A DNA stretch of 14,078 nt from Rhizophlyctis rosea. Taxonomy: Eukaryota > Chytridiomycota > Chytridiomycetes > Rhizophlyctidales > Rhizophlyctidaceae. The position numbers were made by a program, and so were the translations under genes. The stretch is from contig JADGJC010000619.1 of the NCBI GenBank assembly GCA_027596075.1, positions 1-14,078 of the forward strand, in the 5' to 3' direction. This document shows positions 1 to 8,700 of the stretch, piece by piece. The notes beneath the pieces are model-generated. The model saw only the letters and a list, made by a program, of their open reading frames with translations, was not told the origin of the DNA and searched no databases. Numbering within the stretch: position 1 is the first letter of the stretch; every line of letters begins with the position of its first letter.

Positions 1-2404
1 AAACCCTCGCCGCCAAATCCCCCCTCCCATACATCAAAAAAACCCTAACATACTTCTCCAAATACGCCCCATCAAACCTCACACCCTCCCTCCTCATCCT
101 CTTCTCCTCCCCCTCCGCCACACTAATCGCCTGATGCGCCGGCATAGACCCTTGAAGTATCGCCATGATCATCGACATGGACATGAATAAATCGGGTACG
201 TGTCCCTCCCTCCTCATAACTTTCATTAAATCCCGGATCTTGACCGCTTGGTTCCGCGATACGTAGCCTTTGGCTATAGCGCCGAACGTCGTTTGGTCAG
301 CTTCGACGCCGCGTTCACGCATAATTGCCATAACTATCTCGGCGCTTTCCACGTCCCCGCTTTCCACATGCGCGTTGATGAGACAGTTATACGCCTTAGT
401 CGACACCGCGATTCCTTTCCTACGTAGATAATCCAACCACCGTTCCGCACCATCAACGTTCCCAACCTTAGCATAAGCATCCATGATCAACTCCACAGTC
501 TTTTGATTAAACACTAACCCGTCCCTCTCAACCATTGCAAACAACTCATCCGCATAGTCCCCACCCGCCTTGACGATGTTAATCCATATCAGGCTTCCGT
601 ACGTATGAAGATCAGGACGGAGACCCTTCCGCCCTAAATCGCTCAAAAACTCCCACGGGTGAACGTCCCCCCCGCGTCGTAATACCGCATCAAGGATCTT
701 ATTCTCAGTCTCGACAATCGTAGGCACACCCGCTTCGTCTCGTTCCCTCAAGACAGATTGTAAGGTCTCGACATCCATCCCGTCAACACAGCTCACAACT
801 AACTCATGGTACGTCCGCCGATCGGGTTCCCACCCTTCGTCCGTCAAAAACTCTTTGTAAAGCTTCACTACATCACTAGCACTGTAGGATTCGGACGTCC
901 GACATATGCGGAGAACTTGGGTGTAGTTGTGCTCGTTTAACGGCGCGCCTTCTGCACGTAATTTCCGGATGAGCTCGACGGCGCGCGGGGCGTCGGTGCG
1001 GTGGGCTTTGATGAGGGTTTGAATTGCGCGGGGGGTTAGGTGTCCGCCGTGTTTGACGATGGATTGTAGGGCGGCTATGACTTCGGAGGTTGAGGAGCGG
1101 GTGGCGTGGATGTTGGCGAGGTGGGTTTTGGCGTAAGCGTGTGTGGAGAAGGGTTGGTGTTGGGATTCAGCGGGGTTGGAAGGTTGGGGGGTTTGAGTTT
1201 GTGTGGTGCTGGATGAGATCGGACCGGAGTCTTCGCTCAAAAGCGGGTCCTCTAACAGTGAGTCTGATTCATTACTGTTGACGTGCTGAGATGATTTCGC
1301 AGCAACCACGTCGTCCTCCAGCGCCTCCCCCAACAATACCAACTGATTCTCAAAAAATCGGGCATTATCCTCATCTCCCATTTTGATATACTCCACAGCC
1401 AATCTCCCCAAAATCCTCGGGCTAGCCTGCATTCCACTCCCAACAAGACGCTCATACCACTCCCTTGCCGGCGCCAAATGCCCCACATGCGCATACCCAA
1501 CAATCATTTCCTGCATGACTGCAGCCGATGGTCGGAGTCCGGACATCATCATGTCCTGCACTAACTTTTCCGCTCGCGCCATTCGGCGCTGTTTGCGTTC
1601 TCCGTGGATTATGGCTTCGTAGGAAGGCAGGGAGGGGTGGTGGCCTTTGGAACGGATTAGGTCGAATGCCCAGGTTGCGTCTTCTATATGGCCTGTCATG
1701 GCCCATGTGCGCAGGAGGGGTTCTAATGCTTCACAGTTTAGACCGATGTAAACTAGTTTATTGATCCCTTCCCGTCGGACTTCCCCAGGCGCGTTTTCGC
1801 ACATGGATAAAGTCCTCGTCAGCTCTTCCTCAGTCGGTTGAATGGCCAATTTGCTCATGTCCTCTAACACCTGTAAGCTTCCATTCAAAGCCCTAGTATC
1901 TCCACCTGCAGCGAGCTTGGCAAGAATTTCGTCGAAATCGGCTCGTCCCAGCATCTTCAATGCCAAATGGTTCTGTGCTAGTTCTCGGTAAAGAGAAAGA
2001 ATTGTTTCGGATGGGGCATTACGGGCTAAGGCGGCACGCAGTTTGGAGAGTAGGACGATACCGATTCCCAACGGACGCTGTCTTCCACCTGAGTCCCCAG
2101 CCGCCCCTTCTTCACCTCCCTCCTCCTGACCCTGCGTCGCCGCTTGCGAAGTCGATGTATGCAGCCTCCGCACACCGCTGCCGAATGGTTTGAATATTGT
2201 GCAAAGAGTGATGCATTGCATTGCAACTAGTGCTGCTGAAACGACTCGGCAGGCGAAGTTGTGGGCAGGCACGAGGGATGGGGGTATGTGTCCTCGGTAT
2301 AACCTGGGCGTGGGGTGAAAACGTGCGGGACGGGATCTGCTAAGTTGTGAAGGGAATTTTGTGGCTAGTCGGCTGCGTGCGAGTGCTCGCCGGCCGAGCG
2401 CCAT
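1..2404 (-). CDS. Pentatricopeptide-repeat (PPR) protein, probably mitochondrial; 3' end outside window
   Basis: One uninterrupted reading frame of 801 codons runs from ATG at 2404-2402 to the left edge, so the C-terminus is missing. An in-frame TAG at 2443-2441, with no ATG between, fixes the start. The first 40 residues are rich in Arg, Ser and Ala and have no acidic residue, as in a mitochondrial presequence. Degenerate 35-residue helical-hairpin repeats are visible at about residues 229-262, 262-296, 296-331, 600-633, 633-668, 669-703 and 704-738. Examples are AYNCLINAHVESGDVESAE and TVELIMDAYAKVGNVDGAE. A Ser/Thr/Gln/Pro-rich, probably disordered segment near residues 360-415 separates two repeat blocks. 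Known PPR proteins bind organelle RNA and act in its processing, stability or translation; the RNA target cannot be told. No intron is needed, unlike the other genes here. It is divergent from COX5. Confidence 0.87.
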   Translation of the reverse strand, partial: MALGRRALARSRLATKFPSQLSRSRPARFHPTPRLYRGHIPPSLVPAHNFACRVVSAALVAMQCITLCTIFKPFGSGVRRLHTSTSQAATQGQEEGGEEGAAGDSGGRQRPLGIGIVLLSKLRAALARNAPSETILSLYRELAQNHLALKMLGRADFDEILAKLAAGGDTRALNGSLQVLEDMSKLAIQPTEEELTRTLSMCENAPGEVRREGINKLVYIGLNCEALEPLLRTWAMTGHIEDATWAFDLIRSKGHHPSLPSYEAIIHGERKQRRMARAEKLVQDMMMSGLRPSAAVMQEMIVGYAHVGHLAPAREWYERLVGSGMQASPRILGRLAVEYIKMGDEDNARFFENQLVLLGEALEDDVVAAKSSQHVNSNESDSLLEDPLLSEDSGPISSSTTQTQTPQPSNPAESQHQPFSTHAYAKTHLANIHATRSSTSEVIAALQSIVKHGGHLTPRAIQTLIKAHRTDAPRAVELIRKLRAEGAPLNEHNYTQVLRICRTSESYSASDVVKLYKEFLTDEGWEPDRRTYHELVVSCVDGMDVETLQSVLRERDEAGVPTIVETENKILDAVLRRGGDVHPWEFLSDLGRKGLRPDLHTYGSLIWINIVKAGGDYADELFAMVERDGLVFNQKTVELIMDAYAKVGNVDGAERWLDYLRRKGIAVSTKAYNCLINAHVESGDVESAEIVMAIMRERGVEADQTTFGAIAKGYVSRNQAVKIRDLMKVMRREGHVPDLFMSMSMIMAILQGSMPAHQAISVAEGEEKRMRREGVRFDGAYLEKYVRVFLMYGRGDLAARV

Positions 2405-2455
2405 GATGTTTGCTGGTGGGTAGCTGCAAGGGGACAATTGCTAGGTCTTGTCACC

Positions 2456-2465
2456 GCCAATTGGC
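2456..2465. promoter_or_regulatory. Palindromic double CCAAT box upstream of the PPR gene
   Basis: The ten bases GCCAATTGGC form a perfect palindrome that presents a CCAAT pentamer on both strands, 52-61 bases upstream of the PPR start codon. CCAAT is the core site of the fungal HAP2/3/5 (NF-Y-like) complex, which activates many nuclear genes for mitochondrial proteins. Its use here is inferred from the sequence and the nature of the gene. Confidence 0.4.
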
Positions 2466-3876
2466 AACTTCTTCAGTTTCGGTGACACTCCTCGGCACTT
2501 CGCGGGCTTGCCAAAAGTTCCTATTTACATATGCCGTCGTTAGCTTTAAGAACAGGCAATTGTACTCTCCACGCTGCCACCAAGACGTACATTATTGGAG
2601 TTCAACCCGGCATTCAAACTTTCATCGGCTTTCTTGATCCGGTGCCCGCTTGGAGTATAGCAGGGATGCATACAACGTGTTTGTTCGCTCGGTGTGCAGT
2701 ATGGGCAAACTTTCACTCCAATGGATCTGGCAACGTTTTACTGAACTGTCAACTGATGGCGTTCTCACTGTGCGACCTCAGAGTAGCTCACTACCTACCT
2801 ATGCGTGACTTGCCAGAGATACTGATTGCACTCTGCAGACTGCTTGATACCTATCAAAGGCACACACGATCACTTTGCAAGATGGAATTGCTAAGTAGTG
2901 GGCAAAGAAACGCTTGGTGAACCAAAAATAGCCAAAGGGGAAAGAACGATGACTCAGAATGCGTCACATCAACGGGTCTTTATGTCAACAATGTCGGCAT
3001 GTATTTGGTTTTGAACGCTGGTGTTGATATAGCAGCATTTTCTCACCAGGTGAAAAGCATGAGATTATCAATTGAACAATGCACGCTTGATGGTATTATA
3101 TTGATGATACGAGTACACTACAAAAGCACTTTCACCCCTCACGCTGTTGTAGAATACTTGTCGTTGTTGCTGCCCTCTGTCTCAATGCGGGCTGCGGACC
3201 CTCTACCCGCATTCATGAGAAGAGGCTCATCAGATGACAGGCAGGCAACATTAGAGCTCGATTGTTGAGGTTGTTGTCATTGGTGGCTCTCCTGTAGCCC
3301 ACCGAAGGAACTAGGGATGGAGCTCGAGAGGGTAAAAGTTGATAGTTGTTGCTGGCTCTGGTTGTTGCAGTCCAATTTGAAGACCCCTTTTCGACCCGCT
3401 CCCATTGGCTTCACTTGGCGTTTCACGGACCCCGGACCTGCACCAGTGAACCGGGGCTAGTGCCCACAAGTGCCGGCATGCTTCTGTCGTCAGAAGACAC
3501 ACAGCTCGAGCCCCCTCACACTGACATACCTAGTGCAGGGTGATGGTGTTGTCGCAAGTCGGCGTTGGATGACCATGGCGCGAGGGGAAGCAGGTTATGC
3601 GAATCCGTGTGTGAAAAACACGCGAAGCCCGGGGTGAAGAAACGAGTGTGGGAAAGGACGGGGTTCCAGGCCCTTTTATACATCCCGACCCTGCGATCCA
3701 GTGCCTTTAATTATTCCCTCCACGTGACCCCATCTTTTTCCATGGTGATACCAAGCCACAGCCCACCCCCAACACCCAAATCTGCCAACTTCCAACACGC
3801 TTCCTTCAACATCCGACAATCGCATTGCCCACCTTCGGTTCACCGCCCTTACCTGACCCTCTAATCCATATCCACG
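2466..3876. other. Long divergent intergenic region between PPR and COX5
   Basis: About 1.4 kb with no recognisable gene. Short open frames exist (for example 2531-2920, plus) but their translations show no domain, no signal peptide and no resemblance to a family I know. No terminal repeats, tRNA or simple-sequence array is obvious. The part next to COX5 probably holds its promoter. The remainder may contain an unrecognised non-coding RNA or a decayed gene. Confidence 0.5.
3372..3408 (+). promoter_or_regulatory. COX5: Pair of CCAAT-type boxes upstream of COX5
   Basis: CCAAT occurs at 3372-3376 and its inverse ATTGG at 3404-3408, about 470-505 bases before the COX5 start. Respiratory genes in fungi are classic targets of the CCAAT-binding HAP complex. 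A TATA-like TTTTATAC at about 3674-3681 lies between these boxes and the start codon. The assignment rests only on motif and position. Confidence 0.3.
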
Positions 3877-4656
3877 ATGAACATGGGACTCACCCGCCTC
3901 GCCACCCGCACCATGCGGCCGGCTACCCTCCTCCAATCCTCCATCCGCCTCAACTCCTCCTCCGCCGCCCCTACCCTCCACCAGCTCGAGACCCGCTGGG
4001 CTAAGCTCCCCGAGTGCGAGCAAGGCGCTATCGCAGACCAGTTGGCTGAGGCCCAGAAGGGTGACTGGAAGAACTTGTCTTTGGAGCAGAAGAGGGCTGG
4101 TGGGTGTCTTTTGGAATGGATTGATTTTTTGGACATTGTTTTTTGGAGGAGAGGGAAGGCGCTTGGATCTTCACAATGACCCCACGACGAAAGCTGTTTC
4201 AGCGTGAATAACCTTTGCGTTTGTCTGGGGTCACTGTTTACCGTCCTTCGCCCTACTTGAACTATCATGTCACACATGAGGAAAGATGATTAACTCATCC
4301 TTACTCGTTCACTTTAGCTTACTGGATTGCATACGGCGCATACGGCGCCCGGTCACCAAAAGACCCCGGCATGTGGAAGAAGGTCACTCTCTGGACATCA
4401 GCAGGCGTCGGTCTCGCCGTCACCCTCTGGTGGTTCTGGAAGGAATACTGTACGTTCTGCACACTCCACCTTATGTTCACAACTTGGAACCCACTAAATC
4501 ATGTCACACAAAACAGACGTCCCTGAAATCAAAACCATGACCCCCGAATGGAAGGAGGCCGAGTACCGCCGCGACGTTGAGTTGAAGCGTAACCCGTACA
4601 GCGGTGCTTACGCTCAATACATGAGGGAGCTCGAGAAGCAGGGCAAGAGTGCTTAG
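3877..4656 (+). CDS. COX5: Cytochrome c oxidase subunit V (COX5; mammalian subunit IV homologue), three exons
   Basis: Exons are 3877-4099, 4318-4449 and 4517-4656, giving 164 residues (yeast Cox5a is 153). Intron 1 starts GTGGGT and ends TTTAG; intron 2 starts GTACGT and ends ACAG. Both splice in phase and restore the conserved order. The N-terminus is an Arg/Ser mitochondrial presequence. It is followed by the matrix-side motif LETRWAKLPECEQ near residue 40 and GDWKNLSLEQKRA, joined across intron 1 to AYWIAYGAYG. The single transmembrane helix (about residues 96-116, WTSAGVGLAVTLWWFW) follows, then the tail motif KTMTPEWKEAEYRR. The protein is a nuclear-encoded subunit of complex IV in the inner mitochondrial membrane, where it contacts and stabilises the catalytic Cox1 core. 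An in-frame TAA at 3862-3864 supports the start. The TTTTTAATATATG just after the stop may serve 3' end formation. Confidence 0.95.
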
Positions 4657-5342
4657 ATGGAGACGGGTTTTTAATATATGTTAAATACGGAAAACACGAA
4701 CTTTTTGCGAGGACTGCATGCGTCGGGTTGGACAAGGAGCGTGGGTTTGGAAAGGGGAAAGTGTGCTGCTCGTTAGGAAAAGATTTCTGCTGTGAAATGC
4801 AGAAATTATTGATGGATGGACTTTTTTGATGCTTGGCGCTTGCTGATTGGGTTGGAATATTGACGGTATTGATATGGACACTATTTGTGTTGTTTACGTG
4901 GAGAGCACGGGAGGAGGGCGATGTGTGTTGTTTTGTGGGCTAGTGCTGCGTGCTTACGTTCAATCCGTTAAGGTACTTTGTCGTAATGACCTTCCCTGTT
5001 AACCATCAGATTCGGGCTGAATGACGGCCGTCGCCAATTATTCGAGGAGATGACAACTTTTATGTTAGAATGCAGCCACTCAGATCATCACGCTGCCTTC
5101 TCACTCATCTCTATCATATCATTCTTTCACCACTCCAATCCGATACACACCCACAGCGGCCGGACACACTCCTGCCCATTTCGCACATCCCGGTGGTGAT
5201 ACCCTTGTGTTAGAACATTCTCAACCTAACTTCCACACAGACCGCTACTGCTTTGATTATTTTTCTTTACCAATGCATTCGCAAAGACTGGAATGATTTG
5301 ACAAGTGGAAACGGAGGGGGTTTTCCAACTTCCTGCTTCCTT
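4657..5342. other. Convergent intergenic region between COX5 and the minus-strand Myb gene
   Basis: About 690 bases that take the 3' ends of two converging genes. I find no gene, RNA or repeat in it. An AT-rich stretch just after the COX5 stop is the only likely 3'-processing signal. Confidence 0.5.
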
Positions 5343-6125
5343 TCAGAACAAACGTGGCTCGCCAGCTTGTTTCATCCGCGGCAATTCTCTCACATGCCAC
5401 CAGCTCCTAGAGATCCAAAATAGACAAGGAATGTTGTTCAGTTAAACACCAATACCCTCCCTCACTCACACGACTGGAACCCCTTCCCCCAACCCCTTCT
5501 TCCCCATCAAACCAATTTCCTCAACCACACCACCATTAAAAAACAACACACGAAACCACAAAACACCAAAACGCACACATCTCATCTGATTTTCCGTCTT
5601 CTCAAAGCATTGGTTGAACTCCTCTGTGATAGCCTTCCAGTTCTGGCCTTTGTGTTTTGCGATGATGGTGCGGGCGACGGTGCGTTGTTCGTCTGTCCAG
5701 CGGTTGGATGATGATGATTTTTGAGTGGGGTGGACCTGCGGAGAGGGGGGTTCCAAACGATGATGTACGGGGAAATGAAGTTTGGATGGGGAGGCTTTTT
5801 TTTTTTTGGTGTGGAGTTGGAACGTACTTTGCGAGGTCCTTCTTACGCGGCCCTCTCCTTTGGCGGCGCGGAAAACGCCCTTCTTTGAAACTCTGAGAAG
5901 GGGTGAAATCCTTACCTGTCCAGATTGTGATTGAGACTCGGCTTTACCATCTTTTCCAACAGCACCTTTCTGCCGTTTGGTCATTTTCCTGCTCTGCTTC
6001 TGAGGCGCGGTCATTTCAACCCGTGGTTCTGTCTTGGTCGGTGTCGCAAAGGGGTGGTCTGCCGCGACGTCCGCCGAGTCTCCAACGTTTGGGTCAGAAG
6101 CTTCGTTTTTACGTTTTGGCGGCAT
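5343..6125 (-). CDS. Small single-repeat Myb/SANT DNA-binding protein, copy A; intron-2 donor appears broken
   Basis: Homology with copy B gives three exons on the minus strand: 6125-5916, 5735-5581 and 5406-5343, for 142 residues. Intron 1 (GTAAGG..CGCAG, 180 nt) is stop-free and in phase, so its retention would also be readable. The start MPPKRK is shared with copy B and looks like a nuclear-localisation signal. Residues 71-82 lead into one Myb/SANT repeat (about 83-124). Its first Trp is in NRWTDEQ, the second in KHKGQNWKAI, and the third comes from exon 3 (SWWH), with spacings of 19 and 20 residues as in the family. The tail ends PRMKQAGEPRLF. At the end of exon 2 the sequence is CAGATGAG followed by ATGTGT, where copy B has GTTTGT. 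The nearest usable GT donors (5578 or 5576) lead to an immediate stop or to a different frame without the third Trp. Branch-like TTAACTGA and a TCTAG acceptor are intact. Confidence 0.72.
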
Positions 6126-6686
6126 TTGGGAATTTTTGGTTTGTTGCCTCTTCCGGTTGCTTTGAAGGATGGGGAAGGAAAGGTGGTGGTAGGTGTTGGG
6201 GGGAATGGAGGAATGGACTGTGTTTGAAAGTTATGATGGACGCGATTGGTGCGAACCAAGTTGGTGAAAGACACTTTGTTCAGTTTTGTTCAGTTTGTTC
6301 CTTCTCGAAAGGAGTCTATTCGGCAATGACATGCGCGAGAACTTCACTTGGCTGGCCGCTTATGTCTGACTTGCCACGCCATTATGAGCACGGGACAGTC
6401 AATAATGCCATCGGGTTTCAGATGACGCGTCCATGAGACCTCATGACTGTCACCCACCCGACCGCTCAGAGTTCTCGAGGGAATGAATTTCTCCATGTAG
6501 AGCCAGGTCGTCCAACCTCCTGTGCACGCACCAGCACAAGGAAATGCTTTAGCGCCTCCCCCTTCTCCTTACTTTTCACTTCATCAACCCTTGACCACTA
6601 CAACCCTCAGACTTCTCATTCCAAGTAAAAATCCAGAAAGTTTCCAAAAAACAGGCTCTCCGATTCCGAACCAGATATACAACACC
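6126..6686. promoter_or_regulatory. Shared divergent promoter region of the two Myb paralogues
   Basis: The two Myb start codons are 561 bases apart and point away from each other. The interval contains an ATTGG (inverse CCAAT) at 6245-6249 and a short tandem TTTTGTTCAG-type repeat at 6275-6300. Pyrimidine-rich DNA fills the 120 bases before copy B. The flanks of the two genes are not visibly alike outside the exons, so the duplication is not a recent large palindrome. Longer open frames crossing this region (such as an ATG at 6522 in frame with copy B) are not supported by the paralogue. Confidence 0.45.
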
Positions 6687-7256
6687 ATGCCACCCCAAAA
6701 ACGCAAATCAAACATCGACGTCGAGCTATCACCCGACACAGCCACAGAAGAGCACACAGTCGCTACTACTACTCAGAAACAAGCCAAAAGGCACAAAGGC
6801 GGGGCGAAAAGTATCACCGGTACTTCAAAGCCAGATAAGGTACCCAGCCCCTTTCCCCCTCACATACACACACACAAAAAAAGCAATTATATGGAATAAA
6901 CCATCCACCTTTCTCTCTCCATACATCCAGCAACAGACACCCCATCCCATAACCGCCAACCGTCCCTGGACCGAAGAAGAATAATCCATCGCCCGGACCG
7001 TCATCGCAAAACACAAGGGCCAGAACTGGAAAGCCATCGCGGAGGAGTTTAATCAATGTGTTGGGAGGACGGATGTGCAGATGAGGTTTGTATTGTTTTT
7101 GTGTGAGGGGGATAAATGAAAGCGCAAAGTTGAGAGTTGATAACTCACACACCGACAACGTTCCTTACATCTACCTCACTGCGATTCTGTAGGAACTGGT
7201 GGCACACCTCTGAAGTGCCGAGGATGAAGAAGGCTGGTGAAGGTCTGCCGTTTTGA
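6687..7256 (+). pseudogene. Small single-repeat Myb/SANT protein, copy B, with an in-frame TAA inside the Myb repeat
   Basis: Exons are 6687-6839, 6931-7085 and 7193-7256. Exons 2 and 3 are 155 and 64 nt, exactly as in copy A, and every junction has the same phase. Introns are GTACCC..TCCAG (91 nt) and GTTTGT..TGTAG (107 nt). The protein opens MPPQKRK. The Myb repeat reads RPWTEEE, then TAA at 6982-6984, then SIARTVIAKHKGQNWKAIAE, and ends in exon 3 with NWWHTSEVPRMKKAGE and a TGA stop. The TAA falls five residues after the first repeat Trp, where copy A has Arg. As written the product ends after about 68 residues and loses nearly the whole DNA-binding fold. Many codon differences between the copies in the repeat are synonymous, so the gene was probably under selection until recently. 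A base-calling error or a polymorphic allele are alternatives. The acceptor at 6930 is preferred over 6936 because it makes exon 2 match copy A. Confidence 0.72.
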
Positions 7257-8401
7257 TGAACGGGTCCAGCACGGATAAGATGGATGGAACAAAAATGAGG
7301 GTGCAGGTAGCTAATGCAGTTGTGTTGGAGGATACATAATGAAGGGGTCTCAACCCGCAAAGAATTGTGGAACATGAAGTATGCATTGGTGACGGGTTCT
7401 CATTGACACCTATGCCACATCATGTAACGAAATATCTGCTTCCCACCTTGCATCCACAAATCACTGGGCATTCTGACTTCGTCAACGACAATCACACAAT
7501 GAAGACTCCAAAATCACCTGAATGTCTGCAAGTTTGAGACGTCCCCATTTTCATCACGGGAAAATCCGGCACTGACGCGGTGGGCAGAGAGAAGTGTTTC
7601 AATCATTGCAAAAACAACATCCCACCTCTCCACTGCGAGCGTACTCACTTTGCCTTGCGATCCGATCGATTACCTCGTTTGTATTTTTACCGCCAGGGCC
7701 CAGTAGGTTTTCTTTCTACCTTCAACGAGGAGGAGCGGAGGGTCCAACCTCCCACTCTCCCCATTGGTGGCACAGCCCATTTCTCGAATGATGTGGTGAA
7801 GACACCCCCACTCATATGATTCACGATGACTCATCATGCCCTTGCCATCAACAGACCCAAAGTCAATAAATTCGCTCCCACACCTGTCTTCCTCCATTTA
7901 TCTTTCTTCCATGCCCCAATCGCAATCCACAAACCACCACTCGCCAACTTCCTCTCGCAACCCAAGTACTCTACCCCATCACAATTCAGACCCTACCCAC
8001 TTTTTGGTCGCTAACCTTGAATCGCCCAATCCCTTCTCGATGACAATGCTCTTCAAGCATGAGAGAGAAGGAACCGGACCATTCATACCCTGTACACCAA
8101 TAACCGGGCACTTCTAACCTGTGATGGGGTTCCAAAAGAGTTCTTAACTTCGCGAGGGTAACTAGTTGCGTTCGGCCGCTAACTGGGATTCACCCCGTAC
8201 TGCCACTAACACGGGGAATCGTCCGGATCAACATTTTTTGAAATGATGGACGAGGCTCCCATACCTGTGTGCTTTCCGGGGAATTTCCGATATGGGGAAC
8301 GCCGGCAACGAGTCTTGACTTGTGGGACTCTTTGGAGCATACCACTCAGCATGGCGGCGTGTTTTTTTATTATCGCCGGCATGCACAACTTTTGTTTTTT
8401 C

Positions 8402-8453
8402 GCTCTGGCCATTTGGTGGACAACTGGGCAGGGTTCGACTCCCTGACAGAGCT
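8402..8453 (+). other. tRNA-like element: exact B-box/T-arm with partly matching acceptor strands
   Basis: At 8429-8445 a perfect 5-bp stem (CAGGG with CCCTG) closes a 7-base loop, which is a tRNA T-arm. GGTTCGACTCC at 8432-8442 matches the RNA polymerase III B-box consensus (GGTTCGANTCC). Directly after it, ACAGAGC (8446-8452) can pair with GCTCTG at 8402-8407 (six pairs, seventh mismatched), and a T sits in the discriminator position. Only about 20 bases lie between the 5' acceptor strand and the T-arm, so there is no room for D and anticodon arms. No good A-box is present and no T-run terminator follows. It could be a deleted tRNA gene, a SINE fragment, an isolated TFIIIC site, or chance. 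Confidence 0.4.
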
Positions 8454-8543
8454 TATATGAAACAATCAAGAACATCTCAATCAAATCTGCGTGATATCAA
8501 TCTCCTGTGACGCTCATTTCCGCCTGCTGCCGGCCCGTAACTC

Positions 8544-8598
8544 CATCATGCTTCTCATGCTCATCATCGTGCTTCTTATGCTTCTCATCCTTATGAGC
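8544..8598. repeat. Degenerate 9-12 bp tandem repeat (CTTCTCATG type)
   Basis: Units such as CTTCTCATG, CTCATCATC, CTTCTTATG and CTTCTCATC follow each other in about 55 bases. On the minus strand they would read as a His/Lys/Asp/Glu-rich peptide, on the plus strand as a Leu/Met/Ile-rich one. Neither frame belongs to a gene I can build, so it is listed only as a simple repeat. Confidence 0.5.
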
Positions 8599-8700
8599 AA
8601 AACATCTTTCCCTTTTTCCAAACCCAAGTTTCCTCTCCCTCACATATTTACAATATCTTCGCTAACACGCCAATGCGCCCACACACTCTTTCTCCCTCCC

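Larger units (their letters stand above)
7257..8700. other. Gene-poor intergenic region between copy B and the PheRS gene
   Basis: About 1.4 kb between converging genes. Short open frames on both strands (for example 7580-7819 and 7836-8117 plus, 8206-8484 minus) have low-complexity translations and resemble no known domain. The items that stand out are the tRNA-like element at 8402-8453 and the degenerate repeat at 8544-8598, listed separately. Confidence 0.45.

Noticed and set aside
1..60. CCCTAA-like words at the left edge suggesting a telomere
   Set aside because: They occur once each in different contexts and lie inside the PPR reading frame.
2531..2920. Plus-strand open frame of 129 codons in the PPR-COX5 gap
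   Set aside because: No domain, signal or repeat is recognisable, the composition is unlike the real genes here, and no supporting splice sites or neighbours are seen.
3861..4277. Minus-strand open frame of 138 codons over COX5
   Set aside because: It is antisense to COX5 exon 1 and intron 1, which are firmly identified on the plus strand.
6522..6686. Earlier in-frame ATG for Myb copy B, adding 55 residues
   Set aside because: Copy A begins MPPKRK right after its ATG, and the extra residues are pyrimidine-rich leader without similarity to copy A.
5343..7256. A recent large inverted repeat or palindrome spanning both Myb genes
   Set aside because: Similarity is confined to coding exons; introns, promoter and flanks differ in length and sequence, so it is an older gene duplication.
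8508..8663. Minus-strand His/Lys/Asp/Glu-rich frame after the PheRS stop
   Set aside because: It has no convincing start or upstream exon, and the repeat itself explains the composition.
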